Assembly (NCBI RefSeq): GCF_023845585.1
Contig: NZ_JAMQHS010000002.1
Coordinates: 186,001 to 250,000, forward strand
Length of the DNA: 64,000 bases
Reading direction: 5' to 3'
From: Clostridium sp. CMCC3677
GTDB lineage: Bacteria; Bacillota; Clostridia; Clostridiales; Clostridiaceae
The notes beneath the pieces were generated by a model. The model saw only the letters and a program-made list of their open reading frames with translations, was not told the origin of the DNA and did not search any database. The first letter of the stretch is position 1, and each line of letters begins with the position of its first letter. Positions 54,391-62,781 of this stretch are shown piece after piece. The position numbers and the translations under genes were made by a program.

Positions 54391-55066
54391 TTTTTATTTC
54401 CCCCTTTATTTTTATTTAACTCTTTAAAATCAGTATTTAAACTATTTATTATTTATACCCCCTTCCCTAGTTATCTATTGATACAAGCTATATTGAGTAA
54501 ATTTTAAAAAATATACTGGTTTCATAATTAAAACAAGATCATTAGTATTTTCTTTATTTAAATGGTTATTTTATTAAAAGAATACGCTAATTAATATGTT
54601 ATTTATTATAAAATATTAACATTATTTTGCATTAATTAAGAATATTAAGTTTAAGCTTTATGCAAACGTTTGCTTTGATAATTAAAAAAATATACTATAA
54701 TGATTATTTTAATTTTAAGACATTATAATATGTAAAGATAAATTAATTACAAATATAATTAATACCTATTATGGTAATTTATTGAATAATATAATGATAC
54801 CTAAAAATGTAATAAAATTCAAGAGATAATTATATTTAATGTTCATTTTATAGATTAATACCTTATTCTCTATCTTTAACAAGTTTTTCAAGCAAAAGTA
54901 TCTAGTAGTTTCCCTCTCTTCATATAAAGTAACATTTTTGCTTATATTATATATCTAGGTACTAATAATATTATTTATAGATACTAAGACATTTATTATA
55001 TAAATTCTAAATATGAAATTGTGATACCCGATAATATAGCGAACAAAAAAAGTGTTCGCCTTAATG
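54391..55066. other. 676-bp intergenic region upstream of beta-amylase
   Basis: Contains the cre-like palindrome at 54661. The rest is A/T-rich. A stretch on the minus strand (54769-54950) is open for about 60 codons and encodes a hydrophobic segment, but has no ribosome site. A 7-bp hairpin GCGAACA/TGTTCGC at 55039-55059 with an inner T-run lies just after fliB and probably ends it. Confidence 0.5.
54661..54674. promoter_or_regulatory. CcpA cre-like site upstream of beta-amylase
   Basis: TGCAAACGTTTGCT contains the perfect palindrome GCAAACGTTTGC and fits the Firmicute cre consensus (TGNAANCGNNNNCA type). It lies 270 bp from the amylase start. A LacI-family maltose regulator site is an alternative reading. 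Confidence 0.65.
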
Positions 55067-56221
55067 CTAATTGATGTTTTTACCTTCTAGCAGTTCTTTA
55101 AAAACCATGTTATGTTCTATATCTTTACTCAAAGCTTGAATAACTCTTATAATATCATTTTCTGTTATTTTATTATTAGAATTTATAGAAATTCCAATTA
55201 TGTATGCTTTAATTATTCTATAACTATTTTTTAATATATTAATGCTTTGTAGTAAATTCTGTCCTTTATTAAAAGGTATTAGATCTTTGAAAATCTGGTT
55301 TACCATATAATTTTCAAAAATATAACTATACTCTTTTATAAAATTAAAAATGTTATTGTGATCTTCTAAATATTCAGATACATCCTTCACTTTCAAAATA
55401 CCATTTTTATATTCATTTACACACTTTTTAAGTTTAAAACTTCTTATATTATTTATAAGTGTTTCATCCGCTAACATAGTAAAAAATATATTGTTTTCTC
55501 TCAGTTCTACTCCATTTAAACAATAGTAATTCATTGATTCTTCATTAAACTCTTCTAAAAGTTCTTCCAAAGCATCATAATTATTAGAATTGTATAGTTT
55601 TTGTATTTTTTCATAAAACTCAGTAAGAATATTTAATCGTTCATTTATAGAAAAATCTCTTAATTGCATAATATTTATAGAAATTACTCTTATATCCCAA
55701 AAATATTGAAGAAGACTTTCTGTTCCATCGAATGATTCACTATCAATAATTCGTCTTATTTCTATGGTATCTTCATCAAGCTCCTCTTCTGATTCAATAA
55801 ACTCCATTTTATCTTTATTTAAAAATGCTTTAAAACATATTTCTTCACATGAAGGTAATCCACTCTTTTCATATACACCATCTACAATATTAAACACTCT
55901 AGGATATCTTTTGCAAGTTATACAAAGATTCTCTTCTCCAATTTCTCCATGTATATCGCAAAGCATATTAGAATTTAAAAAAGGACATGTACTTTTATCT
56001 TTAAGTATCATAAATCCATGATTAAAAGTATCATGTTCATTTTTATCTTTAATAAACTTTCCTTGTACTAAATCTTTAAGTTTCCCTTCACTGTTAATGT
56101 ATTTATTATATGTATCTAAATCTATATTTATATCCCATCCTGCACAACATGTATCTGTACACTTTGGACCTATACATTTAAAATCATATATATATTTAGG
56201 TATAAAAGTATTTACTTTCAT
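55067..56221 (-). CDS. fliB: Flagellin lysine-N-methylase FliB
   Basis: About 384 residues from ATG at 56221 (MKVNTFIPKYIYDFKC), with GGAG 7 nt upstream; the frame opens four codons earlier at TTG. The N-terminus has the FliB/YkgJ-like cysteine cluster CIGPKCTDTCCAGW, then CPFLNSNMLCDIHGEIGEENLCITCKR, suggesting a bound metal or Fe-S cluster. The remainder is helical. FliB methylates lysines on the flagellin surface in Salmonella; clostridial homologues are assumed to do likewise. No flagellar gene is in this window, so it is an orphan here. Confidence 0.88.
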   Translation of the reverse strand: MKVNTFIPKYIYDFKCIGPKCTDTCCAGWDINIDLDTYNKYINSEGKLKDLVQGKFIKDKNEHDTFNHGFMILKDKSTCPFLNSNMLCDIHGEIGEENLCITCKRYPRVFNIVDGVYEKSGLPSCEEICFKAFLNKDKMEFIESEEELDEDTIEIRRIIDSESFDGTESLLQYFWDIRVISINIMQLRDFSINERLNILTEFYEKIQKLYNSNNYDALEELLEEFNEESMNYYCLNGVELRENNIFFTMLADETLINNIRSFKLKKCVNEYKNGILKVKDVSEYLEDHNNIFNFIKEYSYIFENYMVNQIFKDLIPFNKGQNLLQSINILKNSYRIIKAYIIGISINSNNKITENDIIRVIQALSKDIEHNMVFKELLEGKNIN

Positions 56222-56453
56222 AATTAACTCCAATCTTTTACGTGAAATTTTAAGCGATTTATATTATAGCATATATCAAATTCATATATGTTGTTTTACA
56301 AATAATTATTTTATATTTTATTTAAGGTAATCTCAATACTTTCATTTAGGCAATTTAGCTTTTTTATTTGCTATAATTATAAATCTAATATCATTAAGCA
56401 CTTATTATTACAATATAATAATATAAATAATAATTCTTAGGAGTTAAATATGA

Positions 56454-58310
56454 ATGATAAATGATAAACGTCAATGTAATTTATACTTTGATCCAAATCC
56501 AGAAAACTACTTAATCGAATATAGAGGCAATTTTAAAGAAAAAATAGATAAAATCTCATATGCCTGTGGAGATATAATTAATGAAACTCTTGGAGTTATA
56601 GCAGTAAATTCTTCTGATTTACCTCGACTTTTAAAAGATGTATCTGAAATTATATTTGTAGATTTTAGAGCTATGTTTGTATTGCAAGATATTTCTCCAA
56701 ATTCTGTTGATAATATAAATGTTATTAAAATTAATCCGTATTTAAATTTAACTGGAAAAAACGTATTAGTTGGAATAGTTGACACAGGTATAGATTATTT
56801 AAATGAAGAATTTATTAGAGAAGATGGTACTTCAAGAATTATTAATATTTGGGATCAAAGCATTAGAGAAAAGTCCAATATTGATAATTCTTTATATATT
56901 GGTGAAAGTTATTCAAATGAGCAAATAAATAATGCAATTAATGCTTATAAAAATAATGAAGATCCATATAAAATTGTTCCTTCAAAAGATGAAATTGGGC
57001 ATGGAACAAAAGTTGCTGGAATTATTGGTGCTAAAGGATATAATTCTAAATTTAAAGGAATAGCTGAAAATAGTGACTTTGTTGTTGTAAAATTATTTGA
57101 ATCAACAAATTTTAAAAAAACATTAGTTGAAAATAGAATTAGTCCTATTCCCGTTTATAATGCATCAGAAGTTTTATATGCAATAGAATATCTAAAAAAT
57201 TTTGCTCTACGAGTAAAAAAGCCAATGGTAATATACTTAGGTGTTGGAAGTACTGAAGGTAGCCATGATGGTATGAATTTAATTTCTAGATATGTATCGT
57301 CTATTTCAAGTATAAGAGGTATAGTTATAGTGACTGGTGTAGGAAATGAAGGCGACTCTCAATGCCATACATCTGGTTATATTAAAAATGTAAATGATGT
57401 GAAAACAGTTGAATTAAAGATATCTAAAGAACTTAAATATTTTTCATTTAAAATATGGGTACAAAAACCTAATAGAGCTTCTTTAACTATAATTTCTCCA
57501 ACTGGAGAATCCTCTAAATTAATTAAATCAAAAATAGGTAAATCTCAAAAATTTAATTTTGTTTTTGTAAATACTACTGTAAATATTGACTACTATACTC
57601 CTGAATATTATACAGGTCATGAGGTTATCGATATCAGTTTTAATGCTATAAAACCCGGAATATGGAAATTCGAATTATTAGGAGAGTATATTACTAATGG
57701 AAGATTTGATATTTGGCTTCAACCTAAAATTACTTTGCCAGAAAATACAATATTTCTCGAACCAAATCCTCTTAATACATTAACAATACCAAGTACAGCT
57801 TTTAATACTGTTACTACATCTTACTACGGCAATGATAATGCTTTAATTGCTGCTTCAGGAAAAGGATTTAATACAAATAATGCAATTAATCCTGATGTTG
57901 CTACTATAGGAATAAATATTTTAACAACTCAAGTTTCTGGTGGCACTTCCTTGCTATCTGGAAGTTCTGCAGCTACTGCAATAGTAGCTGGTGTTTGTGC
58001 ACTTTTATTAGAATGGGCAATTATAAATAAAAATGATCCAGCTATATATTCAAAAAAAGTTAGAAGTTATTTAATGCATGGAGCATATAGAAATAAGATA
58101 TTTACATTTCCAAATGAAGAAACTGGTTATGGTGATTTAGATTTATTAGGAATTTTTAATTTTATTGGTGGATCATATAGAAACTCTATTAATACATTTG
58201 TTCGTAGATCATATAGGGACTCTATTAATACATATGATGAATTCATCGAATATTATGTAGATGATTTGTTTATACGAATTCCAAAAGATATTATAGGAGG
58301 TAAACTATGA
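56454..58310 (+). CDS. Subtilisin-like (S8) protease, Csp/germination-protease relative, copy 1
   Basis: A 618-residue subtilase without signal peptide. Residues 1-90 form a prodomain-like region. The triad is D110 (GIVDTGID), H183 (GHGTKVAG) and S505 (SGSSAATAIVAG), all present. A beta-rich insertion (about 315-440, jellyroll-like as in Csp proteases) separates H and S. The C-terminus has a 12-residue duplication (SYRNSINTFVRR/SYRDSINTYDEF) after the normal end of the fold. CspB-type enzymes activate the cortex hydrolase SleC in clostridial spores, but no sleC is adjacent. TAGGAG lies upstream; an out-of-frame ATG at 56450 reads four codons and precedes the real start. Its TGA overlaps the next gene's ATG. 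Confidence 0.88.
   Translation: MINDKRQCNLYFDPNPENYLIEYRGNFKEKIDKISYACGDIINETLGVIAVNSSDLPRLLKDVSEIIFVDFRAMFVLQDISPNSVDNINVIKINPYLNLTGKNVLVGIVDTGIDYLNEEFIREDGTSRIINIWDQSIREKSNIDNSLYIGESYSNEQINNAINAYKNNEDPYKIVPSKDEIGHGTKVAGIIGAKGYNSKFKGIAENSDFVVVKLFESTNFKKTLVENRISPIPVYNASEVLYAIEYLKNFALRVKKPMVIYLGVGSTEGSHDGMNLISRYVSSISSIRGIVIVTGVGNEGDSQCHTSGYIKNVNDVKTVELKISKELKYFSFKIWVQKPNRASLTIISPTGESSKLIKSKIGKSQKFNFVFVNTTVNIDYYTPEYYTGHEVIDISFNAIKPGIWKFELLGEYITNGRFDIWLQPKITLPENTIFLEPNPLNTLTIPSTAFNTVTTSYYGNDNALIAASGKGFNTNNAINPDVATIGINILTTQVSGGTSLLSGSSAATAIVAGVCALLLEWAIINKNDPAIYSKKVRSYLMHGAYRNKIFTFPNEETGYGDLDLLGIFNFIGGSYRNSINTFVRRSYRDSINTYDEFIEYYVDDLFIRIPKDIIGGKL
58171..58232 (+). repeat. In-gene 26-bp duplication, period 36 bp
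   Basis: 58171-58196 and 58207-58232 are identical except for two adjacent bases. The 36-bp period is 12 codons, so the duplication adds a repeated peptide in frame near the C-terminus of the first protease. Confidence 0.8.
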
Positions 58311-60019
58311 AAAGGCAATTTAATATTCCTAGAAATATTTTTAATGATACAAATAATGATAATTATATTATTCAATATCAAGGTGATATTATGGGCGAAA
58401 TTTCTAAAGAACCTAATTATTATGTATTATTAATTAATGATAAATATGCAATAATATCTGTACCCAAAGACACAGAGCTAACTGATATACTGTCAAAATT
58501 TCCTTCCATTGTATATGTAAAACCTGCTGAAATGTATACACTTCAATCTATTTCTCCACTTGAAGCCTCTCAAGCTAATTTTTTACAGATAGATTTACCT
58601 TTAAATTTAACAGGAAAAGGTGTTAATATCGGTATTATAGATACAGGAATTGATTATTTATGTGAAGAATTTATGGATTCAAATGGAAAAACAAGAATTG
58701 AGTGTATATGGGATCAAACAATAAATAATGATACTGATAGTGACCGTATACCTTTTGGTAGCATTTATTTAAAAGATAAAATAGATGAAGCTATTAAAGC
58801 ATCTATAAATGGAAAATCACCATATGAAATAGTACCAACAAAAGATGATATAGGTCATGGTACAAATATGGCTGGACTAATTGGAGGAACTGGTAAAAAT
58901 CCAAATCTAAAAGGTGTAGTACCATCGTCTGATTTTGTAGTGGTAAAATTAGTAGAGGATTATTCATTTAAAGAACAATTTAATGTAAATATACCTGTAT
59001 TTAATATAACTTCTATCTTTGCAGCCTTAGAATTTTTATATAAATATTCTTTACGTGTTTCTAAACCAATAGTTATATATCTTCCTCTTGGAAGTAACTT
59101 AGGAAGTCATACTGGAAATGATATTTTAGAAAAATATTTAGAAACACTATCATCCAATAGTGGGATTGCAGTTGTTACGGGAACTGGAAACGAGAGAAAC
59201 AAAAAAAATCATACTAGTAATGTATTGTCTTATACTAACTATATAAAAGCAATTGAAATGGATGTATCCCCTGAAGAAAAAAATCTTTGGGTTGAGATTT
59301 GGACAGAGTCTCCAAATGTAGTTTCTTTAGATATAGTTTCCCCATCTGGAGAAAATACAGGTACAATGCCTCCTTTGATTAATTCTACTGAACTTTATAC
59401 ATTTATATTTGAAAAAACGTCAATAAAAGTTAATTACTATTTGCCAGAAGAATTCACTGGTGATGAATTAATACGTATTAGATTTTATAACATACAACCA
59501 GGACTATGGAAACTTAGATTAATTGGAAACTATATTTTAGATGGAAAAGTTAATGCGTGGATGCCTCAAGAAGGTATTAAACATAAAGATACAGGATTTA
59601 GTTGGGCTGATCCTTATGGAACCATTACCAATCCAGGAACTTCTGAATATTTAATTACTGCTGCTGCTTACAATCAAAATAATAATAATATGGTAGATTA
59701 TTCCGGTGTAGCATTTATGGAAAATTTTCAAAATAAAATAGATGTTGTTGCTGGTGGAGTAAATGCTTTAACTGTGGCACCAAATAATCAAACTGCAATT
59801 GTTAACGGGACAAGTGTATCAGCTGCTATATTAGCTGGAACTTGCGCTATGCTGTTTGAATGGGGAATTATTAATGGTAATTATCCTTATATGTATTCTC
59901 AAAGTATAAAAACTTTTCTTGCAAGAGGTACTACTAAAAGAATTGGTGATATTTATCCTAACCCTCAATGGGGATATGGAATTTTAAACATAGTAACTAT
60001 GTTTCAAAATATGACATAA
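58307..60019 (+). CDS. Subtilisin-like (S8) protease, Csp/germination-protease relative, copy 2
   Basis: A 570-residue paralogue of the preceding protein, clearly homologous end to end (LPLNLTGKGVNIGIIDTGID, the EIVPTKDDIGHGT segment, DFVVVKLVE). The triad is complete: D112, H184 and S503 (NGTSVSAAILAG). It has the Csp-type insertion but no extra C-terminal repeat. The start codon overlaps the previous stop (ATGA) with GGAGG inside the end of copy 1, so the two are translationally coupled and probably made in similar amounts. There is no signal peptide. A terminator follows at 60131. A spore or intracellular role is inferred from the family. Confidence 0.88.
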   Translation: MKRQFNIPRNIFNDTNNDNYIIQYQGDIMGEISKEPNYYVLLINDKYAIISVPKDTELTDILSKFPSIVYVKPAEMYTLQSISPLEASQANFLQIDLPLNLTGKGVNIGIIDTGIDYLCEEFMDSNGKTRIECIWDQTINNDTDSDRIPFGSIYLKDKIDEAIKASINGKSPYEIVPTKDDIGHGTNMAGLIGGTGKNPNLKGVVPSSDFVVVKLVEDYSFKEQFNVNIPVFNITSIFAALEFLYKYSLRVSKPIVIYLPLGSNLGSHTGNDILEKYLETLSSNSGIAVVTGTGNERNKKNHTSNVLSYTNYIKAIEMDVSPEEKNLWVEIWTESPNVVSLDIVSPSGENTGTMPPLINSTELYTFIFEKTSIKVNYYLPEEFTGDELIRIRFYNIQPGLWKLRLIGNYILDGKVNAWMPQEGIKHKDTGFSWADPYGTITNPGTSEYLITAAAYNQNNNNMVDYSGVAFMENFQNKIDVVAGGVNALTVAPNNQTAIVNGTSVSAAILAGTCAMLFEWGIINGNYPYMYSQSIKTFLARGTTKRIGDIYPNPQWGYGILNIVTMFQNMT

Positions 60020-60130
60020 TATATAACTTAAGATTATGTCATTAATAATAATAAATGGTACTATTAATTACAGTCTTTTAAATTATTAACTAATCTCACA
60101 TTTTAAAATTATAAGCTAATTCATAGTAAG

Positions 60131-60170
60131 AAGTACCTAGAAATAGATTTAAATTATTTCTAGGTACTTT
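60131..60170 (+). terminator. Terminator after protease pair
   Basis: AAGTACCTAGAAATA pairs with TATTTCTAGGTACTT around GATTTAAAT; the tail TCTGTTAATA is moderately T-rich. Confidence 0.75.
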
Positions 60171-60357
60171 CTGTTAATATATTATCAGATATTTCTATGA
60201 ATTATCTTAATTTTTTAATATTGTGTTATTCTAATTTATATCTTTTTTTATATTGAGATGAATTCTTTTCTTATTTCTGAATCTAGCAGTTCCTTTTTAA
60301 CTAACCATAATTTTAGATATAAAAAGTCACCTATATACGTATTATAGGTGACTTTTA
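60171..60357. other. Intergenic DNA after protease pair
   Basis: No gene recognised. On the minus strand 60248-60355 is open for about 33 codons and reads like a protein C-terminus (LWLVKKELLDSEIRKEF), possibly a gene remnant. The terminator at 60320 overlaps its beginning. Confidence 0.4.
60320..60357 (-). terminator. Terminator of DUF5661 gene
   Basis: AAAAGTCACCTATA pairs with TATAGGTGACTTTT, with T-runs on both outer sides; it ends the minus-strand gene at 60364. Confidence 0.85.
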
Positions 60358-60363
60358 ATTAAT

Positions 60364-60684
60364 CTATAAAATTTTACTCCAATAACTCTTAGCTTCTTCT
60401 TCAAATTTTTTAAGCCTAGTATAATAATCTGGAAATTCTATTAAATGAGCCAATGCTATTTTACCTGTTAAAATTGGATCATTGTTAGTAACATTTGCAT
60501 TGGGAAATCTTGTGCCATGTTCTAACTCTACATTTATGCCCATTGTAAATTCCTCTAAATTAAATTTTTCTCTTGAAAAGTCAATTTTCAAAGCATTAGC
60601 TATTTGTTTTGCTTCATCCACATTGAATGATATTTTATTAACATCTCCTCGAAATTTTAATATAGTCCAATGATTATGTCTCAC
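60364..60684 (-). CDS. DUF5661 family protein (GTG start)
   Basis: A 106-residue soluble protein with the DUF5661 landmarks: DEAKQIANALKIDFS, FTMGINVELEHGT and the conserved NDPILTGKIALAHLIEFPDYYTRL. The function is unknown; members are often found in phage- or stress-related settings. The start appears to be GTG, with GAGGT about 7 nt upstream. Confidence 0.82.
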   Translation of the reverse strand: MRHNHWTILKFRGDVNKISFNVDEAKQIANALKIDFSREKFNLEEFTMGINVELEHGTRFPNANVTNNDPILTGKIALAHLIEFPDYYTRLKKFEEEAKSYWSKIL

Positions 60685-60744
60685 AAATATACCTCAATCT
60701 TATAATTAATTACAACTATATATTATGAAATTAGTTTTATAATG

Positions 60745-61134
60745 TTACTTAAGTTCTCTTCCACAATGAGGACAATATTTGAAATTTCGTTCTAAATTAA
60801 CATTACAATATGAGCATTTTTTTGTTGCAAAATTGGTTTTAGTACCTTCATAGCTACTACTTTGCAAATCCCAATAAGTTATTGATATATCTTCATTTCT
60901 TTCAATAGCCTTACCTTTTTCTTTTGAAATATCATAAATAGTATTGCAATTATCGCATACTAAATAATAACTTTCATTCCATTTAAAAAGAGGAATAAAG
61001 AAAAAATGAAAAAATTCAAAGTTCTTAATTAATGTTGCAGTAACATTTTTGTTACACTTTTCACAACTTATATTTTCTAGTTTTTTTATTTCCTTATCTT
61101 TATTTTCTATACCGAACACACCTATAAAAAACAT
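60745..61134 (-). CDS. Zinc-ribbon protein, unknown function
   Basis: About 129 residues from ATG at 61134 (MFFIGVFGIENKDKEI), preceded by AAGGGTG; an ATG six codons earlier lacks a ribosome site. Two metal sites are visible: CEKCNKN near 24 with CDNCNT near 63, and a C-terminal zinc ribbon CSYCNVNLERNFKYCPHCGREL. The first part resembles the zinc-ribbon type found in small clostridial and Bacillus proteins of unknown role (an IFG-like start, FFHFFFIPLFKW segment). Function not assigned. Confidence 0.75.
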   Translation of the reverse strand: MFFIGVFGIENKDKEIKKLENISCEKCNKNVTATLIKNFEFFHFFFIPLFKWNESYYLVCDNCNTIYDISKEKGKAIERNEDISITYWDLQSSSYEGTKTNFATKKCSYCNVNLERNFKYCPHCGRELK

Positions 61135-61266
61135 GTTTTTCACACCCTTCATTTGAATGTATACTAGTTATTTCTTTAAAACTTATTTAACAAATTTATT
61201 ATAATTTTTTATCTATTTTGTATTATTAGGTGAATCAATTAACATTCCACTTTCATTTAAATAATA

Positions 61267-61600
61267 TCAATCAATAGTAATATTTGAAGCCATTGTTCCG
61301 TCTTCATTTAGGTAATACCAATTAGCTTGATCTTTAACCCAGCCAGTTCTCATTTTCCCATCATCCCCCAAATAATACCATTCATCATTATATTCAAACC
61401 ATCCTAGTATGTTTTGACCATTTTCATAATAATACATATAGCCACTTTTTTCTTTCCAACCATTAACAAAAATATTTTTTAAATTAAAGTTTTTAGAATT
61501 TACAAATTTATATTGTACTTTAAATAAAATCATAGCACCAAAAAATGATATACAAATAACTAATACCCCCACCTATAATAGATGGTTTATCAACTTTCAT
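61267..61600 (-). pseudogene. Cell-wall-binding-repeat membrane protein, frameshifted near the start
   Basis: The main frame (61572-61267) encodes a TM segment (GVLVICISFFGAMILF) and about three choline-binding-type repeats (GWKEKSGYMYYYENGQNILG, GWFEYNDEWYYLGDDGKMRT, GWVKDQANWYYLNEDGTM). Its only starts are poor: GTG without a ribosome site. The neighbouring frame has a good start (AGGAAGAG, then ATG at 61600, MKVDKPSIIGGG) and runs into the main frame if one G is removed from the GGGGG tract at 61566-61570. So a +1 frameshift, a sequencing error or slippage is likely. Confidence 0.65.
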
Positions 61601-61824
61601 TATCATCTCTTCCTAAGTATTATATAAATAACCCTATTTATATAATATCAAAATCAAGAACTTAGTGTATATATTTTCATTGATTTATATTAAAAATAGA
61701 ATAGTTTACAAATAATTATGGAATATACACAATATTAGGTTTATTTGAGTTACTACTTTTAGAAACTATTGATTTAATATTAAATACATTTTTTATTATA
61801 TTCATTATTTGAATTATTAATTAA

Positions 61825-62304
61825 TTATTTATAATTTTTATTACACTTTTTAAATTTATTATATTTGTCTAGTACATCTTTATTATCCTCAAAAAACATA
61901 TTCAGCATCTTTATATTTTCTACAGTTTCGCTGCTTATCACGTGTTCTATTAATTCAGTTTCTATAAGTACTTCATCTTTTCCACCTAGATATTTTAAAA
62001 ATTTTTCTATTATTATATGTCTATCTAAAAGATATTTGCCCAAAGTTATACCATTTTCAGTAAGTTCAATTACTCCATACTTTTCATAATTTATAAGTGC
62101 TAAATCTCCTAGTTTTTTCATCATTTTAGATGCTGATGAATCCCTTACATTTAACATTTGTGCAATCTTATTTAATCTAATTGAACTTTCTTCAAGACTG
62201 CATCTATATATCATTTCTAAGTAATCTTCCATAGCAGGTGTAAGTAATTTTCTAGTTGAATTTATATTTTCATATCCCCTTACTGTATGAAAATTTTCTT
62301 TCAT
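61825..62304 (-). CDS. DtxR/MntR-family metal-dependent regulator
   Basis: A 159-residue DtxR-type repressor. The winged helix is at about 20-85 (LTPAMEDYLEMIYRCSLEES, VRDSSASKMMKKLGDLALI, GVIELTENG), followed by the metal-binding dimerisation helices with E/H ligands (LLDRHIIIEKFL, ETELIEHVISSETVENI). It lacks a C-terminal SH3 domain, as MntR does. It is divergent from feoAB, which suggests control of ferrous iron uptake; manganese is the other possibility. GGTGGTGAT precedes ATG. Confidence 0.9.
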   Translation of the reverse strand: MKENFHTVRGYENINSTRKLLTPAMEDYLEMIYRCSLEESSIRLNKIAQMLNVRDSSASKMMKKLGDLALINYEKYGVIELTENGITLGKYLLDRHIIIEKFLKYLGGKDEVLIETELIEHVISSETVENIKMLNMFFEDNKDVLDKYNKFKKCNKNYK

Positions 62305-62375
62305 TTTATCACCACCAATATTTATTTATATATTTTTACTTTATGTGTGTCACTTTAGAATTATTTCTCATATCT

Positions 62376-62426
62376 TAGTTTAGAGAAAGATTTTTAGCCT
62401 TAAGAAACACTCTTTCTCTAAACTAA
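62376..62426. promoter_or_regulatory. 16-bp inverted repeat before feoA
   Basis: TAGTTTAGAGAAAGA (62376-62390) pairs perfectly with TCTTTCTCTAAACTA (62411-62425), extended by one T-A pair, with a 20-base loop. It ends 31 bp before the feoA start. No T-run follows, so it is not a terminator. It is either a metalloregulator operator or an RNA leader structure. Confidence 0.65.
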
Positions 62427-62456
62427 AAACATTATATAAAAGGAGATATACAAATT

Positions 62457-62708
62457 ATGAATGATAATTCTTTAAGTAATACAATTTCACTTAACAAACT
62501 ACCCTTAGGGAATAAATGTAAAGTAAGCAAATTGGATGCTGATGGAGTAATTAGACGAAGATTTTTAGATCTTGGATTAATAACGGGTACAGAAGTTGAA
62601 TCTTTAGGACAAAGTCCATCTGGAGATCCTATTGCATATTTAATAAGAGGAGCTGTTATAGCTATTAGATCTGAAGATGCTTCTAAAATTTTAGTGGAAA
62701 CACTTTAA
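62457..62708 (+). CDS. feoA: Ferrous iron transport protein A
   Basis: An 83-residue SH3-like protein partnering FeoB. LPLGNKCKVSKLDADGVIRR, FLDLGLITGTEVESLG and a C-terminal GAVIAIRSEDASKILV are typical. AAAGGAGA precedes ATG. It lies 73 bp upstream of feoB in the same direction, and both probably share the promoter region that carries the inverted repeat. Confidence 0.93.
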   Translation: MNDNSLSNTISLNKLPLGNKCKVSKLDADGVIRRRFLDLGLITGTEVESLGQSPSGDPIAYLIRGAVIAIRSEDASKILVETL

Positions 62709-62781
62709 TATTAAGCTTATTTATGTCTAATCCATTAATTTTATAAATAAAATTTTAAGTAATGTATAAAGGAGCTTTTTA

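Noticed and set aside
54769..54950. Minus-strand stretch open for about 60 codons, ending in a hydrophobic peptide (MNIKYNYLLNFITFLG...)
   Set aside because: There is no ribosome site and no start codon for the long form, and the composition equals surrounding A/T-rich DNA. It is probably chance or an old remnant.
60248..60355. Minus-strand 33-codon frame resembling a protein C-terminus (LWLVKKELLDSEIRKEF)
   Set aside because: It begins inside the DUF5661 terminator and lacks a start and ribosome site. Kept only as a possible gene remnant.
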